DNA of 64,000 bases from Homoserinibacter gongjuensis (GTDB taxonomy: Bacteria > Actinomycetota > Actinomycetes > Actinomycetales > Microbacteriaceae): positions 434,001 through 498,000 of the forward strand of contig NZ_BSVA01000001.1 of NCBI RefSeq assembly GCF_030161875.1. Reading direction: 5' to 3'. Each line of letters opens with the position of its first letter. Position 1 is the first letter of the stretch. Of this stretch, positions 19,619 through 29,253 are shown one piece after another. A program made the position numbers and the translations under genes. The notes below the pieces were generated by a model that saw only the letters and a program-made list of their open reading frames with translations, ran no database searches and was not told where the DNA came from.

Positions 19619-19761
19619 GCGGGCTCCTGTCACTCGGCGGATTGGACCAAACTACCAATCGGCTTGGGTTGCCGGCCCAGCCCCCGTAGGCTCCGGATGC
19701 CCGCATCCGCCCGCTGCGCGCGGTCGCGGACGCCCTCATCCGGAACAAGGGAGTCACCCGC

Positions 19762-20940
19762 ATGTCCTTCACGCCGCTCGCCAGCGACTTCTACGGCTTC
19801 GAGGCGAAGCTCACAGAGACCGAGCGCGAGGCGCTCGCCGGCATTCGCTCCTGGCTCGAGACCGACGTCAAGCCTCTCGTGAACGACCACTGGGATCGCG
19901 CCGAGTTCCCGCACGAGATCCTGCCCGCCTTCCACCGCCAGCCCGCGTTCGGGATGCAGTGGGACGAGACGAAGTCGTTCGAGAACTCCGCGGTCTACCG
20001 CGGCTGGGTCGCGCTCGAGCTCGCGCGCGTGGACGCCTCGATCGCCACCTATGTCGGGGTGCAGAACGGGCTCGCGCTCGGCGCCGTCGCCGTATGCGGA
20101 TCGGCGGAGCAGCGCGCCGAGTGGCTGCCGAAGCTCACCGACGGCTCGGTGATCGGCGCGTTCGGGCTCACCGAGCCGCTGTCGGGCTCCGACTCCGCCC
20201 AGGGCCTGCGCACGACTGCCACGCGCGAGGGCGACGAGTGGGTGCTCAACGGGTCCAAGCGCTGGATCGGCAACGCGACCTTCAGCGACATCACGGTGAT
20301 CTGGGCGAAGGACACCGCCGACGGCCAGGTGAAGGGCTTCATCGTGCCGACCTCGACGCCGGGCTACACGGCCACCAAGATCGAGCGCAAGCAGGCGCTG
20401 CGCATCGTGCAGAACGCCGACATCACGCTCGAGAACGTGCGGGTTCCCGAGAGCCTGCGCCTGCAGAACGCGAACTCCTTCCGCGACACCGCCGCCGTGC
20501 TGCGGCTGACCCGCGCCGAGGTCGCCTGGGCGGCCGTCGGCGTCGCGGTCGGGGCGTACGAGGCGGCGCTCGCCTACACGCAGGAGCGCATCCAGTTCGG
20601 CGCGCCCATCGCATCCCACCAGCTCGTGCAGCAGCACCTCGCCGAGATGATGGGCAACATCACGGCATCCGTCGCGTTGTGCACGCGTGTCTCGGAGATG
20701 CTCGACGAGGGCACGCAGAAGGACGAGCACGCGGCCCTCGCCAAGGCCTTCGCCACGACGCGGATGCGCGAGACCGTCGCGCGGGCACGCGAGGTGATGG
20801 GCGGCAACGGCATCGTGCTCGACTACGACGTGACGCGGTTCTTCAACGACGCCGAGGCGCTGTACTCCTACGAGGGAACCCGCGAGATGAACACGCTCAT
20901 CGTCGGGCGGGCGCTCACCGGCAAGGCTGCCTTCGTGTGA
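19762..20940 (+). CDS. acyl-CoA dehydrogenase (glutaryl-CoA dehydrogenase-like)
   Basis: FAD-dependent acyl-CoA dehydrogenase of 392 residues with an intact frame. It has GAFGLTEPLSGSDSAQGLRT and WVLNGSKRWIGNA in the middle domain, the region QERIQFGAPIASHQLVQQHL, EVMGGNGI, and YEGTREMNTLIVGRALTG, with Glu371 as the likely catalytic base. The sequence is closest in feel to the glutaryl-CoA branch, but substrate cannot be fixed from sequence alone. AAGGGAG precedes the ATG. It is divergent from manA with a 143-base gap and is not obviously tied to the glycan genes. Confidence 0.88.
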   Translation: MSFTPLASDFYGFEAKLTETEREALAGIRSWLETDVKPLVNDHWDRAEFPHEILPAFHRQPAFGMQWDETKSFENSAVYRGWVALELARVDASIATYVGVQNGLALGAVAVCGSAEQRAEWLPKLTDGSVIGAFGLTEPLSGSDSAQGLRTTATREGDEWVLNGSKRWIGNATFSDITVIWAKDTADGQVKGFIVPTSTPGYTATKIERKQALRIVQNADITLENVRVPESLRLQNANSFRDTAAVLRLTRAEVAWAAVGVAVGAYEAALAYTQERIQFGAPIASHQLVQQHLAEMMGNITASVALCTRVSEMLDEGTQKDEHAALAKAFATTRMRETVARAREVMGGNGIVLDYDVTRFFNDAEALYSYEGTREMNTLIVGRALTGKAAFV

Positions 20941-20969
20941 GGCCCAGCTGATCCAGGACCCCGCAGCGC

Positions 20970-21770
20970 TCAGCCGCGCGCGATGATCTCGCCGTGCGGC
21001 AGGATCATCCAGCCGTCGGGGTCGTCACGCCAGGCGAGCCACCCCTCACGGATGGCGGCAAGGGTCGCGGTGTCGCCGAGGCCGCGCTGCACGACGCCCG
21101 TGGCGAACTCCGACTCGACGGTGCGGTCGGCCCAGAGCCCACCCCACCAGTGGCGATCCGTGTCGTCCTCGAAGCACCACACGGATGCGCCGGCATCCAC
21201 CGTCGCGAAACCCGCCTGGCGCGCCCACGCCTTGAGGTGACGGCCGGCATCCGGAGTTCCGTGGTTTTCTCGCGCGAGCTGCTGGTAGGTGATGCTCCAG
21301 AGTTCGAGCCCCGGGCGCGTCGGTGCGACGATCGCGCCCGCATAGTCGCAGTCACGGGAGGCCACCAGACCGTCAGGCGAGACGAGGCCGCGCCAGGCGG
21401 CGAGTGCCTCGATGGGCCGCCCCAGGTGCTGCAGCACCTGGTGGGCATGCACGACGTCGAAGGACCCGTCGGCGAAACCGGGCTCATAGGCGTCGGCCAC
21501 CCGGAACTCGACATTGTCGACACCCTGCGCGTTCGCGAGGCGCGTGCCCTCGGCCACCACGTCCTCCGACGCGTCGATGCCGATCACCTTGCCCGGGTAC
21601 ACGAGCCGGGCGATGTCGACGGTGATCGTGCCAGGGCCTGAACCGACATCCAGCACCGACATGCCCGGACGAAGATGCGGGATGAGATAGGCCGCCGAAT
21701 TCGCGGCGGTGCGCCACCGATGCGAGCGCAGCACGCTCTCGTGGTGGCCAAGTGTGTAACGCTCGGGCAT
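20970..21770 (-). CDS. class I SAM-dependent methyltransferase
   Basis: Protein of 266 residues starting MPERYTLGHHESVLRSHRWR. The Rossmann methyltransferase core shows motif I VLDVGSGPGTITVDIA, the acidic loop GIDASEDVV and motif II FDVVHAHQVLQHLGRP. It resembles UbiE/COQ5-like small-molecule methyltransferases with an actinobacterial C-terminal extension (WWGGLWADRTVESEFA). The substrate is unknown. TAGGCT lies 6 bases before the ATG, a leaderless-type start. Divergent from the first ligase-like gene. Confidence 0.82.
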   Translation of the reverse strand: MPERYTLGHHESVLRSHRWRTAANSAAYLIPHLRPGMSVLDVGSGPGTITVDIARLVYPGKVIGIDASEDVVAEGTRLANAQGVDNVEFRVADAYEPGFADGSFDVVHAHQVLQHLGRPIEALAAWRGLVSPDGLVASRDCDYAGAIVAPTRPGLELWSITYQQLARENHGTPDAGRHLKAWARQAGFATVDAGASVWCFEDDTDRHWWGGLWADRTVESEFATGVVQRGLGDTATLAAIREGWLAWRDDPDGWMILPHGEIIARG

Positions 21771-21776
21771 GTCGAA

Positions 21777-21782
21777 AGCCTA
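21777..21782 (-). promoter_or_regulatory. -10-like element (TAGGCT) for the methyltransferase
   Basis: TAGGCT on the minus strand is exactly 6 bases before the ATG at 21770. No Shine-Dalgarno is seen. Confidence 0.5.
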
Positions 21783-21811
21783 AGCCGCCTGTCCGAGTGT
21801 TACCGCCCCGC

Positions 21812-21817
21812 TAGCCT
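21812..21817 (+). promoter_or_regulatory. -10-like element (TAGCCT) for the first ligase-like gene
   Basis: TAGCCT is followed by 6 bases and the ATG at 21824, giving a leaderless-type start at the head of the polysaccharide locus. Confidence 0.5.
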
Positions 21818-21823
21818 GAACGC

Positions 21824-23123
21824 ATGACTGCCGCGACGAGCTATCAGCGCGCCCTCGCGGTGCTCTGCTTTGCCGTGCTCGCAGCGGGGGACTTCTGGCG
21901 CTACCTGCTGAGCTGGTGGGGCTGGGGGCGCTCGCCGTGCTCATCGTGACCCTCTCGATCGTGGAGCTGGTGCGCCGCCGGGTCGACCCGCGCCGCCTGC
22001 CGTTCTGGCTGCTGCTCTTCCTCGCCTTCGCTAGCCTCTCGATCGCATGGTCGGCCTATCCCGGTGCCTCCGCACTCGGCGTGGTGCTGACCCTCGCCAC
22101 CACCTCCGTGGCCGCCTTCCTCGCGACGTGTCTCACGTGGGAGGAGGTGCTCGAGACCTTCAGCGACACCATGCGCTGGGTGCTCGGGCTCTCGCTGCTG
22201 TTCGAGTTCATCGTCGCGGCGTTCGTGCGCCAGCCCGTGATGCCGCCCTGGGTCGACTACAGCGACCTGGAGAAGATCCCGAAGGCGTTCTACTGGTCGC
22301 GCAATCTGCTCTTCGAGGGCGGACGCATCCAGGGCATCGTGGGCAACGCGAACATCCTGGGCATGCTTGCGCTGCTCGCCCTCATCGTGTTCGTGTTGCG
22401 GCTCGCGGCGCGCAAGGGGTCACCGGTGTGGGGCTGGGCGTGGATCGTGGTGGCGGTGGTGACGCTCGCGCTCACGCGATCGTCGACCGTCATCGTGGCC
22501 GCCGCAGCCGTCGTGCTCGTCGCGGCCTTCCTGGCGATCGTGCGCAGCACCTCGGGCCGCGCCCGCCTCGCGGTGTTCGTGGGTGGCATCGCCCTCGCGA
22601 TCGGGATGGGCGTCGTCGCCTTCATCGCGCGTGGCCCGCTGCTCGGCCTGCTCGGCAAGTCGAGCGACCTCACCAACCGCCTCGACATCTGGCAGACCGT
22701 GGGCGATCTCGCTCTGCAGCGCCCTGTGGCGGGCTGGGGCTGGGTGAGTTACTGGGTGCCGTGGGTGGAGCCCTTCGACGACCTCGTCGTGATCAAGGGC
22801 GTCACCTACCTGCAAGCGCACAACGCGTGGCTGGATGTCTTCCTCCAGTTGGGTGCGATCGGCGTGCTGCTGTTCGGGCTGCTGGTGCTCGGTGCCCTCG
22901 TGCGCAGCTGGGGCATGGCGGCCGAGCTCACCCGCATCCGCTACGCACACGCCGAACTGCGGCGGCCCGAGAACGCCGCCCCCTGCTGTTGCTCGTCGCT
23001 CTGCTCGTGCAGAGCCTCGCCGAGAGCCGGCTCATCATCGAGATCGGCTTCGCTCTGCTCGTCATCATCGCCGTGAAGAGCGGATGGCGTGACCCGGAAC
23101 GCGCGGAGGCGGTCGAGACATGA
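21824..23123 (+). CDS. O-antigen ligase (WaaL)-like membrane protein 1 (two frameshifts)
   Basis: Polytopic protein of about 433 residues with around ten membrane helices and the large late periplasmic-type loop (WVPWVEPFDDLVVIKGVTYL) followed by AHNAWLDVFLQLG, the O-antigen ligase/polymerase signature with its conserved His. It starts MTAATSYQRALAVLCFAVLA. Lost bases near 21917-21921 and 22978-22983 break the first 35 and last 45 residues from the core. It overlaps the next ligase-like gene by 4 bases. In a Gram-positive such proteins polymerise or ligate lipid-linked glycan outside the membrane. Confidence 0.8.
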
Positions 23124-24436
23124 GCACGCGCCCCGAACCGCACGAGGTGGCGGCGGCCTTCGCGGGCCTGCTGCGGAGCCCGCGGTTCTCGGCGGTGCTC
23201 GCGACGACGGGCGTCGGGATCGCGGCGCTCAGCTACCCGCTCATCCGGCTGACCGGCTGGGCGGGGTACCTGTCAGCGCTCGGCGGTCTCGTGGCGCTCA
23301 TGGTCGTCGTGCTCATGGCCCGGCGCGCCGAGCTCGATCGCGAACTCCCGCCGCTCTCGCTGCTCGTGTTCCTCGGGTGGGCGGCGATCTCGGTGCTCTG
23401 GAGCGAGTACCAGTGGGTCACCCTGGGCGGTGTGGCCTATCTCGTCAGCTACGCCTTCGTCGGCGTCTTCATCGCCTACACGCGCGACACCATCCAGATC
23501 GTGCGCAGCTGGGGCGATGTGCTGAGGGTCGTGCTCGGTGCGTCGCTCGCGATCGAGATCTTCTCCGGCATCCTCATCGACGCCCCGATTCCGTTCCTCT
23601 CGGTGCAGGGCAACATCGCTGCGCTGGGGCCGATCTCGGGCGTGCTGCAGACCCGCAATCAACTCGGGCTGCTGGCTTTGGTCGGCGCGGTGAGCTTCGC
23701 GACCGAGCTGCGCACCCGATCCGTGCGGCCGCTCGTGGGGGTGCTCTCGCTCATCGGAGCCGCCGCGTGCATCGGGTTGACCCGCTCGGCGATCGTCATC
23801 GGCACCGCGGGCGTCGTGCTCGTCGCCGCCGCCGTGCTCTATGGCATCCGGCGCGTGCGGCCCGACCGTCGCCAGACCTGGCAGTTCGTGATCCTCGGGG
23901 TGGCGGTGGCGGTCATCATCGTGGGCTGGATCTTCCGCAGCCCCATCGTGAAGGCGTTCAACGCCGAGGGCGCGCTCGACTACCGCCTGCACCTCTGGCA
24001 GAAGATCGTGGCGCTGCTGCCGGGCAACACGATCGAGGGTTGGGGCTGGACCGGTCGCTGGCATCCGGATGTCGCCCCCTACCTCGCCTTGACGGTGGAC
24101 GGCAATCGCCCGGCCTCGTCGGCGCTCAACGCCTTTCTCGACGTGTGGTTCCAGCTGGGCATCATCGGGCTCGTGATCTTCGTGGGGATGCTCGGGCTCG
24201 CCTTCACGCGTTCCTGGCTGCTGGCGGGGCGTCGCCGCAGCGTGATCTACGCCTGGCCGGCGCTCGTGCTCATCGCCCTGCTGCTCGTGTCGCTCGCCGA
24301 GAGCTCGATCCTGGTCGAGTTCGGATGGCTCACCTTCGTGGTGTGCTGCGTGACGGCGTCGCGGGAGCTCAGTTGGCGGTCGGCGCTGCGTACGCCGCCG
24401 GCGCCGGAGCCCCTGGAGTCGGAGCAGACGAGCTGA
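23120..24436 (+). CDS. O-antigen ligase (WaaL)-like membrane protein 2
   Basis: Intact protein of 438 residues, paralogue of the preceding one, with around eleven membrane segments. The conserved loop has GNTIEGWGWTGRWHPDVAPY and SSALNAFLDVWFQLGIIGLV; the usual His of the first ligase (AHNAWLD) is replaced by Ser-Ala-Leu-Asn. Start ATG overlaps the preceding stop (ATGA), so the pair is co-translated. Two ligase/polymerase proteins may divide the work between polymerisation and attachment, or serve two glycans; this is inference. Confidence 0.8.
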   Translation: MSTRPEPHEVAAAFAGLLRSPRFSAVLATTGVGIAALSYPLIRLTGWAGYLSALGGLVALMVVVLMARRAELDRELPPLSLLVFLGWAAISVLWSEYQWVTLGGVAYLVSYAFVGVFIAYTRDTIQIVRSWGDVLRVVLGASLAIEIFSGILIDAPIPFLSVQGNIAALGPISGVLQTRNQLGLLALVGAVSFATELRTRSVRPLVGVLSLIGAAACIGLTRSAIVIGTAGVVLVAAAVLYGIRRVRPDRRQTWQFVILGVAVAVIIVGWIFRSPIVKAFNAEGALDYRLHLWQKIVALLPGNTIEGWGWTGRWHPDVAPYLALTVDGNRPASSALNAFLDVWFQLGIIGLVIFVGMLGLAFTRSWLLAGRRRSVIYAWPALVLIALLLVSLAESSILVEFGWLTFVVCCVTASRELSWRSALRTPPAPEPLESEQTS

Positions 24437-24465
24437 CCCGCTGAAAGGGCTCAATGCAGAGCCGC

Positions 24466-24471
24466 TAGCAT
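24466..24471 (+). promoter_or_regulatory. possible -10 element (TAGCAT) for the wbpD-wbpE-wbpB operon
   Basis: TAGCAT lies about 46 bases before the GTG start of the acetyltransferase, in the 80-base gap after the ligase genes. It is a weaker candidate than the leaderless ones. Confidence 0.3.
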
Positions 24472-24516
24472 GGGAGATGGCCGCTCGGCCCCGTACCCGC
24501 ACACCCTGGAGACCAT

Positions 24517-25119
24517 GTGACCGCGTCCGCCTTCGTCCATGAGACCGCGGATGTCTCGTCGGATGCGTCGATCGGCGCAGGCTCGAAGATCTGGCATTAC
24601 GCGCAGGTGCGGGAGGGCGCTCAGCTCGGCGAGAACGTCATCGTCGGGCGCGGCGCCTACGTGGGAACCGGCGTGGAGCTGGGCGACAACTGCAAGGTTC
24701 AGAATTACGCCCTCGTCTACGAGCCGGCCAAGCTCGCCAACGGTGTCTTCATCGGCCCGGCTGTCGTGCTGACCAACGACCATTTCCCGCGGGCCATCAA
24801 CGCCGACGGGTCGCTCAAGTCGGCCCATGACTGGGAGCCGGTCGGCGTGACCATCGGCGAGGGAGCGTCGATCGGAGCGAGCGCTACCTGCGTCGCGCCG
24901 GTGACGATCGGCCGTTGGGCGCTCGTCGGATCCGGTGCGGTGGTCGTGAAGGACGTGCCCGACTTCGCACTCGTTGTCGGCAGCCCCGCCCGTCGTGTCG
25001 GGTGGGTGGGCAAGGCGGGTGTTCCGCTTGAGGTCGGCCCTGACGGCGAATGGACCTGCCCACAGACCGGTGAACGTTACGTCGAGACTGACGGCGCATT
25101 GAAAGAAGTGAATGCATGA
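24517..25119 (+). CDS. wbpD: WbpD-like UDP-3-amino-uronate N-acetyltransferase (left-handed beta-helix)
   Basis: Hexapeptide-repeat acetyltransferase of 200 residues. GTG start with GGAGA five bases upstream; the GTG overlaps an ATG-TGA dead-end. Repeats such as SSDASIGAGSKIWHYAQVRE, ENVIVGRGAYVGTGV and GEGASIGASATCV build the beta-helix; HDWEPVGVTI and NDHFPRAIN match the WbpD/WlbB group that acetylates the 3-amine of UDP-GlcNAc3NA. Acetyl-CoA is the donor. It overlaps the aminotransferase gene by 4 bases, and the oxidoreductase follows, exactly the enzyme set WbpD-WbpE-WbpB. Confidence 0.82.
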   Translation: MTASAFVHETADVSSDASIGAGSKIWHYAQVREGAQLGENVIVGRGAYVGTGVELGDNCKVQNYALVYEPAKLANGVFIGPAVVLTNDHFPRAINADGSLKSAHDWEPVGVTIGEGASIGASATCVAPVTIGRWALVGSGAVVVKDVPDFALVVGSPARRVGWVGKAGVPLEVGPDGEWTCPQTGERYVETDGALKEVNA

Positions 25120-26211
25120 ACGACTTCATCCCTCCCGCCAAGCCGATCATCGGCGATGACGAGCGCGCGGCGGTCGACCGCGTTCTCCGCAGCGGAATGG
25201 TTGCACAAGGCCCCGAAGTCGCGGCCTTCGAGGCCGAGTTCGCCGCCCACTTCGTCGAAGGGCGGCCCACGGTCGCCGTGAACTCCGGCACCTCCGGGCT
25301 GCACCTCGGCCTGCTCGCCGTCGGGGTCGGAGCCGGCGACGAGGTCATCGTGCCGTCGTTCACGTTCGCGGCAACGGGCAACTCGGTCGCCCTGACCGGC
25401 GGCACGCCTGTGTTCGCCGACATCGAGCCGGAGACCTTCACGCTCGACCCGGCATCCGTCGAGGCGGCCATCACGCCGAAGACCAAGGGCATCATGCCCG
25501 TGCACCTCTACGGGCACCCGGCGCGGATGCGCGAGCTCGCCGCGATCGCGGAGAAGCACGGCGTGGCGCTCTATGAAGACGCCGCCCAGGCGCATGGCGC
25601 CTCGCTCGACAGTCGGCCCGTGGGCACCTTCGGTGAGTTCACCATGTTCAGCCTCTACCCGACGAAGAACATGACAAGCGGCGAGGGCGGCATGGTGACG
25701 TGCGCCGACGACGCGATCGCGCGCAACGTGCGCCTGCTGCGCAACCAGGGCATGGAGAAGCAGTACGAGAACGAGGTCGTGGGCTTCAACGCGCGTATGA
25801 CCGACATCCACGCCGCGATCGGCCGCGTGCAGCTCACCAAGGTCGACGCCTGGACGGCGACCCGCCAGCGCAATGCCGCGTACCTCGACGCCCACCTTGC
25901 CGACGTGGTCGTGCCGCCGGTCGCCGAGGGCGCCGTGCACGTCTACCACCAGTACACGATCCGCGTCACCGAGGATCGGGACGGATTCGTGAAGGCGCTG
26001 CGCGAGGAGCACCAGGTGGGCAGCGGGGTCTACTACCCGATCCCCAACCACCGTCTCCTCGCTCGCGCCGTATGCGCCGGGCCTGGACCTTCCCGAGACC
26101 GAGCGCGCCGCCCGCGAGGTCGTGTCGCTGCCCGTGCATCCCTCGCTCTCGGATGCCGACCTCGAGCGGATCGTGACGGCCGTGAACACCGTGGCGAAGG
26201 CGGGAGCCTGA
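25116..26211 (+). CDS. wbpE: WbpE-like DegT/DnrJ/EryC1/StrS aminotransferase (frameshift near C-terminus)
   Basis: PLP-dependent sugar aminotransferase of about 366 residues. It begins MNDFIPPAKPIIGDDE; PLP contacts are in NSGTSGLHLGLLAVGVGAGD, EDAAQAHGA and the internal aldimine Lys184 of YPTKNMTSGEGG. It should convert UDP-3-keto-GlcNAcA to the 3-amino sugar. Near 26055 the frame is lost after PIPNHRL; the remainder continues as LAPYAPGLDLPETERAAREV in another frame. Unlike most breaks here this is not in a long homopolymer: two bases appear missing or one extra. Stop overlaps the next ATG (ATGA). Its neighbours make the WbpE assignment stronger than sequence alone. Confidence 0.83.
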
Positions 26212-27200
26212 TGACGCTGCGGGCGGGGCTCGTCGGCCTCGGGGTGATGGGCCGCAATCACGCGCGAGTGCTCGGCGGACTCGACGGGGTCGACTTCGTC
26301 GGCATCTTCGATCCGGCGCCGAACGTACCCGACACGGTCGAGGGCCATCCGGTCGTGCACGAGCTCGACGAGCTCATCGCACTCGGCATCGACTACGCCA
26401 TCGTCGCAGCTCCTACGGTGTTCCACCTCGAGATCGGCACGCGCCTGGCCGAAGCGGGCATCCATGCCCTCATCGAGAAGCCTGTTGCTTCCACCGCCGA
26501 GGATTCGCGCGCGCTACGCGACCTCTTCGCGGCAAAGGGTCTCGTCGGTGGTGTCGGCCACATCGAGCGCTACAACCCGGCTCTGCAGGCCGCGCGCCAG
26601 CGCATCGCCGATGGGATGCTGGGCGAGATCTACCAGATCGCCACCCGCCGCCAGGGGCCCTTCCCGGGCCGCATCGCAGACGTCGGAGTCATCAAGGATC
26701 TCGCCTCGCACGACATCGACCTGACCGCATGGGTCGCCCAGCAGGAGTTCGTCTCGGTCAACGCGCGCACGACGCACCGCAGCGGGCGCCCGCACGAGGA
26801 CATGGTGGTCGCCGTGGGCACGCTGAGCGGAGGCACGATCACCTCTCACACCGTCAACTGGCTGACGCCCTTCAAGGAGCGCGTCACGGTGATCACCGGC
26901 GAGAAGGGCGTGCTGGTCGCCGACACCCTGGCCGCAGACCTCACGTACTTCGAGAACGGCCGCATCCAGGTCTCCTGGGACCCGGGCGAGTTCCGTGGTG
27001 TCGCAGAGGGCGACTCGACCCGCTACGCACTCGACCGGAAGGAGCCTCTGCGTGCCGAGCACGAGGCCTTCCGCGACTCCGTACTCGCCGGTGAGGCGCG
27101 TGACATCGTCACCTTCGAGGAGGGGACGCGGGTCGTCGAGATCGCGGAGCGGATGGTGGCCGACGGTCTCGTGCGTCGAGTCGGGCTCGATTCCGTCTGA
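26211..27200 (+). CDS. wbpB: WbpB-like Gfo/Idh/MocA oxidoreductase (UDP-GlcNAc-uronate 3-dehydrogenase)
   Basis: NAD-dependent oxidoreductase of 329 residues. Rossmann motif GLVGLGVMGRNHARVLGGLD, the conserved Lys in HALIEKPVAST, and GHIERYNPAL typical of the WbpB/WlbA group, where Glu/Arg/Tyr contact the sugar acid. It would oxidise C3 of UDP-GlcNAcA before transamination by the preceding gene product. KDLASHDIDLTAWV carries the catalytic His-like region of the family. It ends 6 bases from the convergent glycosyltransferase stop, and G+C falls sharply from here on. Confidence 0.83.
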   Translation: MTLRAGLVGLGVMGRNHARVLGGLDGVDFVGIFDPAPNVPDTVEGHPVVHELDELIALGIDYAIVAAPTVFHLEIGTRLAEAGIHALIEKPVASTAEDSRALRDLFAAKGLVGGVGHIERYNPALQAARQRIADGMLGEIYQIATRRQGPFPGRIADVGVIKDLASHDIDLTAWVAQQEFVSVNARTTHRSGRPHEDMVVAVGTLSGGTITSHTVNWLTPFKERVTVITGEKGVLVADTLAADLTYFENGRIQVSWDPGEFRGVAEGDSTRYALDRKEPLRAEHEAFRDSVLAGEARDIVTFEEGTRVVEIAERMVADGLVRRVGLDSV

Positions 27201-27206
27201 GCGTAC

Positions 27207-28358
27207 CTACGCTTCCAGTTCGCCGAGTACCTTGCGCAGTTCAGCGCCAGTGACACTCGCGGCTGCATGCGTTCGCACCCACTCGACGCCAGCGCGCGCC
27301 TGCTGCTCCCATCCCGACGGTGTGTCGAGCAGAGCGCGGAGGTTCTTCGTCACCTGATGGTGGCGTGTGACCACCCAAGAGGAGTTCGATCCCGGCGGAA
27401 TGCTCGGTTCCTCGTGCTCATCGGCGCGCATCATCACGACACAACCGGCGGCTAGAGCCTCCACCCCAAACACCCCCGGTACCTCAGAGTAGAACTGGTT
27501 GAGCACGATGTGGGCGCGCCGGAGACTCGCCATGACTTCAGCGTGCGATTGGCGAACCAACTCGATGTACTCGAACTCATACCCTTCCTCGCGCAACTCA
27601 GAGATCGCCGCCCTCACGAGCGGCGTGCCCTTGACGATGGGCGCCGAAGGCGCATGCACGATGACGGGCGTGCGAACATCTCGGAATTTAGAGAAGTCGC
27701 TGACGATCTCGTCGTCAGGGTGAAAATAGCGGAACGGACGGCTCGGACGCGTCAGGTACCCCACCTGCCCGACATCGGCGTTGAAGATCGCCGAGGCGAA
27801 CTGCTCGGCGCTCTCCGCCAGTGCACGCTTCTCCGTCTCGTAGGCGTCGGTCGCATAGCCCGTGCCCGTCTCTGCGAGGTAGGTAGCGAGGTTCGGCTCG
27901 CCCGTGCGCTCCTCACGCTCCTTCGAAAGCCGAGGAGAACGGATGTCGTTGCCGGTGAAGTAGCACACGACCTTCCGACCATGGCGGCGGAGATATGAGA
28001 ACTCAAAACTTCTCGCATCATTGACGCGATCAAGGAAGCCGACGCCACCGACATATACGAAGCCGTCGGCACGGCTCACCAGCTCCCCAAGCTTCCATGG
28101 CCCGTTGACGATCCGCCCAACGTGGGTACGAGCACTGGGAGCAACCCAGTCGTATTCGAAGGTGTAGAAGGGGTGCGAGAACAAGAGCGCCGACTCGGCG
28201 GACGGAAGCACCGTCGAGATCGCCCGCACCAGACCCGCCACTTCGACAGGGCCGACGACCCACTCCACACGACGCGAATGCCGACGCCGATGCCACCAGG
28301 TGCTGGCGCGAAGGACCATCTTCTGCAGCGCTGGATCGATCCGAGCGAAGATAGACAT
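27207..28358 (-). CDS. glycosyltransferase, GT-B fold (GT4-like)
   Basis: Protein of 383 residues starting MSIFARIDPALQKMVLRAST. No strong N-terminal Rossmann motif, but the C-terminal half shows the pattern of GT-B enzymes: PVIVHAPSAPIVKGTPLV, EYIELVRQSHAEVMASL, and FYSEVPGVFGVEALAAGCVV, equivalent to the EX7E donor-binding region. It is the last gene of a minus-strand operon with formyltransferase, deacetylase-like, aminotransferase and epimerase genes, so it probably transfers the formamido sugar made by them. Base composition is well below the rest of the window. Confidence 0.7.
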   Translation of the reverse strand: MSIFARIDPALQKMVLRASTWWHRRRHSRRVEWVVGPVEVAGLVRAISTVLPSAESALLFSHPFYTFEYDWVAPSARTHVGRIVNGPWKLGELVSRADGFVYVGGVGFLDRVNDARSFEFSYLRRHGRKVVCYFTGNDIRSPRLSKEREERTGEPNLATYLAETGTGYATDAYETEKRALAESAEQFASAIFNADVGQVGYLTRPSRPFRYFHPDDEIVSDFSKFRDVRTPVIVHAPSAPIVKGTPLVRAAISELREEGYEFEYIELVRQSHAEVMASLRRAHIVLNQFYSEVPGVFGVEALAAGCVVMMRADEHEEPSIPPGSNSSWVVTRHHQVTKNLRALLDTPSGWEQQARAGVEWVRTHAAASVTGAELRKVLGELEA

Positions 28359-28362
28359 CGAC

Positions 28363-29253
28363 TCAAACCAACCGGTTCCGGAGTGAACTGAGGATCACGC
28401 GCTTTGAGTCCGGCGCATCACATTCCAGGATCTCAACCATGCCCTCCCCGGCAGCGATAACAGGGTGCCCATCGATCGCGAAGCAGACCTGCCCGGGGAC
28501 CGCGAGATAGTCATGATCCGGACGGTGAACGCGCGCACGAAGAATCCTATGCTCGCGACCGTCTTCGCCGGTCGTGATCGCTCCGCCGAAGGGCGGAGCC
28601 GATGCTCGCACTAAGCGCACGATCGCCTCGGCCGGGCTGCGCCAGTCGATGCGAGAGTCCTCAGGCTTCCGCGGGTAGGCCCTGAGTGGCCGGATGGACG
28701 GATCTTGTTCGCGGAAGACAAGAGTGCCGTCGGCGATGCCGTCGACGGCATCGACGAGGGCTGTAGGCAACACTTCGTCCAGCCAGCGCGAGAGCACCGT
28801 CATGTCGTCGTCCGGCCCGATCGGTCGCCTCCGTTGCAGGGCGATCGGTCCTGCGTCCAGCTCCTCAACCATCCGGTGGACGGTAAGGCAGGCTTCGGTC
28901 TCTCCGTTGAGGATCGCCCAATTGAGGGTCGCATTCCCGCGGTACCGCGGCAAGTCACCGGCGTGGGCGTTGAGTACGCCATAAGGGAAGCGCGTCAGAA
29001 GCGGCGTTCTCAGCACCGTGGTCCAGTTCACGGAAATACAGATGTCCGCGTCGAGGTCCAACTCGGAGATCCGCAACGTGTTGTGGAAGGGGATGCCGTG
29101 TTCGTGAGCAAACACCTCGAGGTCTTGGCTGCCAGCCTGAGAGGCATTCGCCGAAGGCGCGGTGACGAGAAAGACCAAATCATGGCCACGCTGGCGCGCG
29201 ATCACACCGGCATCGCGGAGCCAGTGCGTCCTCCCGATCAGGCCTACACGCAT
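28363..29253 (-). CDS. sugar N-formyltransferase (methionyl-tRNA formyltransferase-like)
   Basis: N10-formyl-THF-dependent formyltransferase of 296 residues. The start MRVGLIGRTHWL has GAGGAG six bases upstream. The catalytic Asn and His are in VLNAHAGDLPRYRGNATLNW (about residues 94-96) and the Asp in VEELDAGPIALQ, the N-H-D triad of the family. The C-terminal domain is short, as in sugar formyltransferases such as those acting on dTDP- or GDP-amino sugars, and unlike Fmt. It overlaps the deacetylase-like gene by 10 bases. It most likely formylates the amine installed by the aminotransferase two genes upstream. Confidence 0.78.
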   Translation of the reverse strand: MRVGLIGRTHWLRDAGVIARQRGHDLVFLVTAPSANASQAGSQDLEVFAHEHGIPFHNTLRISELDLDADICISVNWTTVLRTPLLTRFPYGVLNAHAGDLPRYRGNATLNWAILNGETEACLTVHRMVEELDAGPIALQRRRPIGPDDDMTVLSRWLDEVLPTALVDAVDGIADGTLVFREQDPSIRPLRAYPRKPEDSRIDWRSPAEAIVRLVRASAPPFGGAITTGEDGREHRILRARVHRPDHDYLAVPGQVCFAIDGHPVIAAGEGMVEILECDAPDSKRVILSSLRNRLV

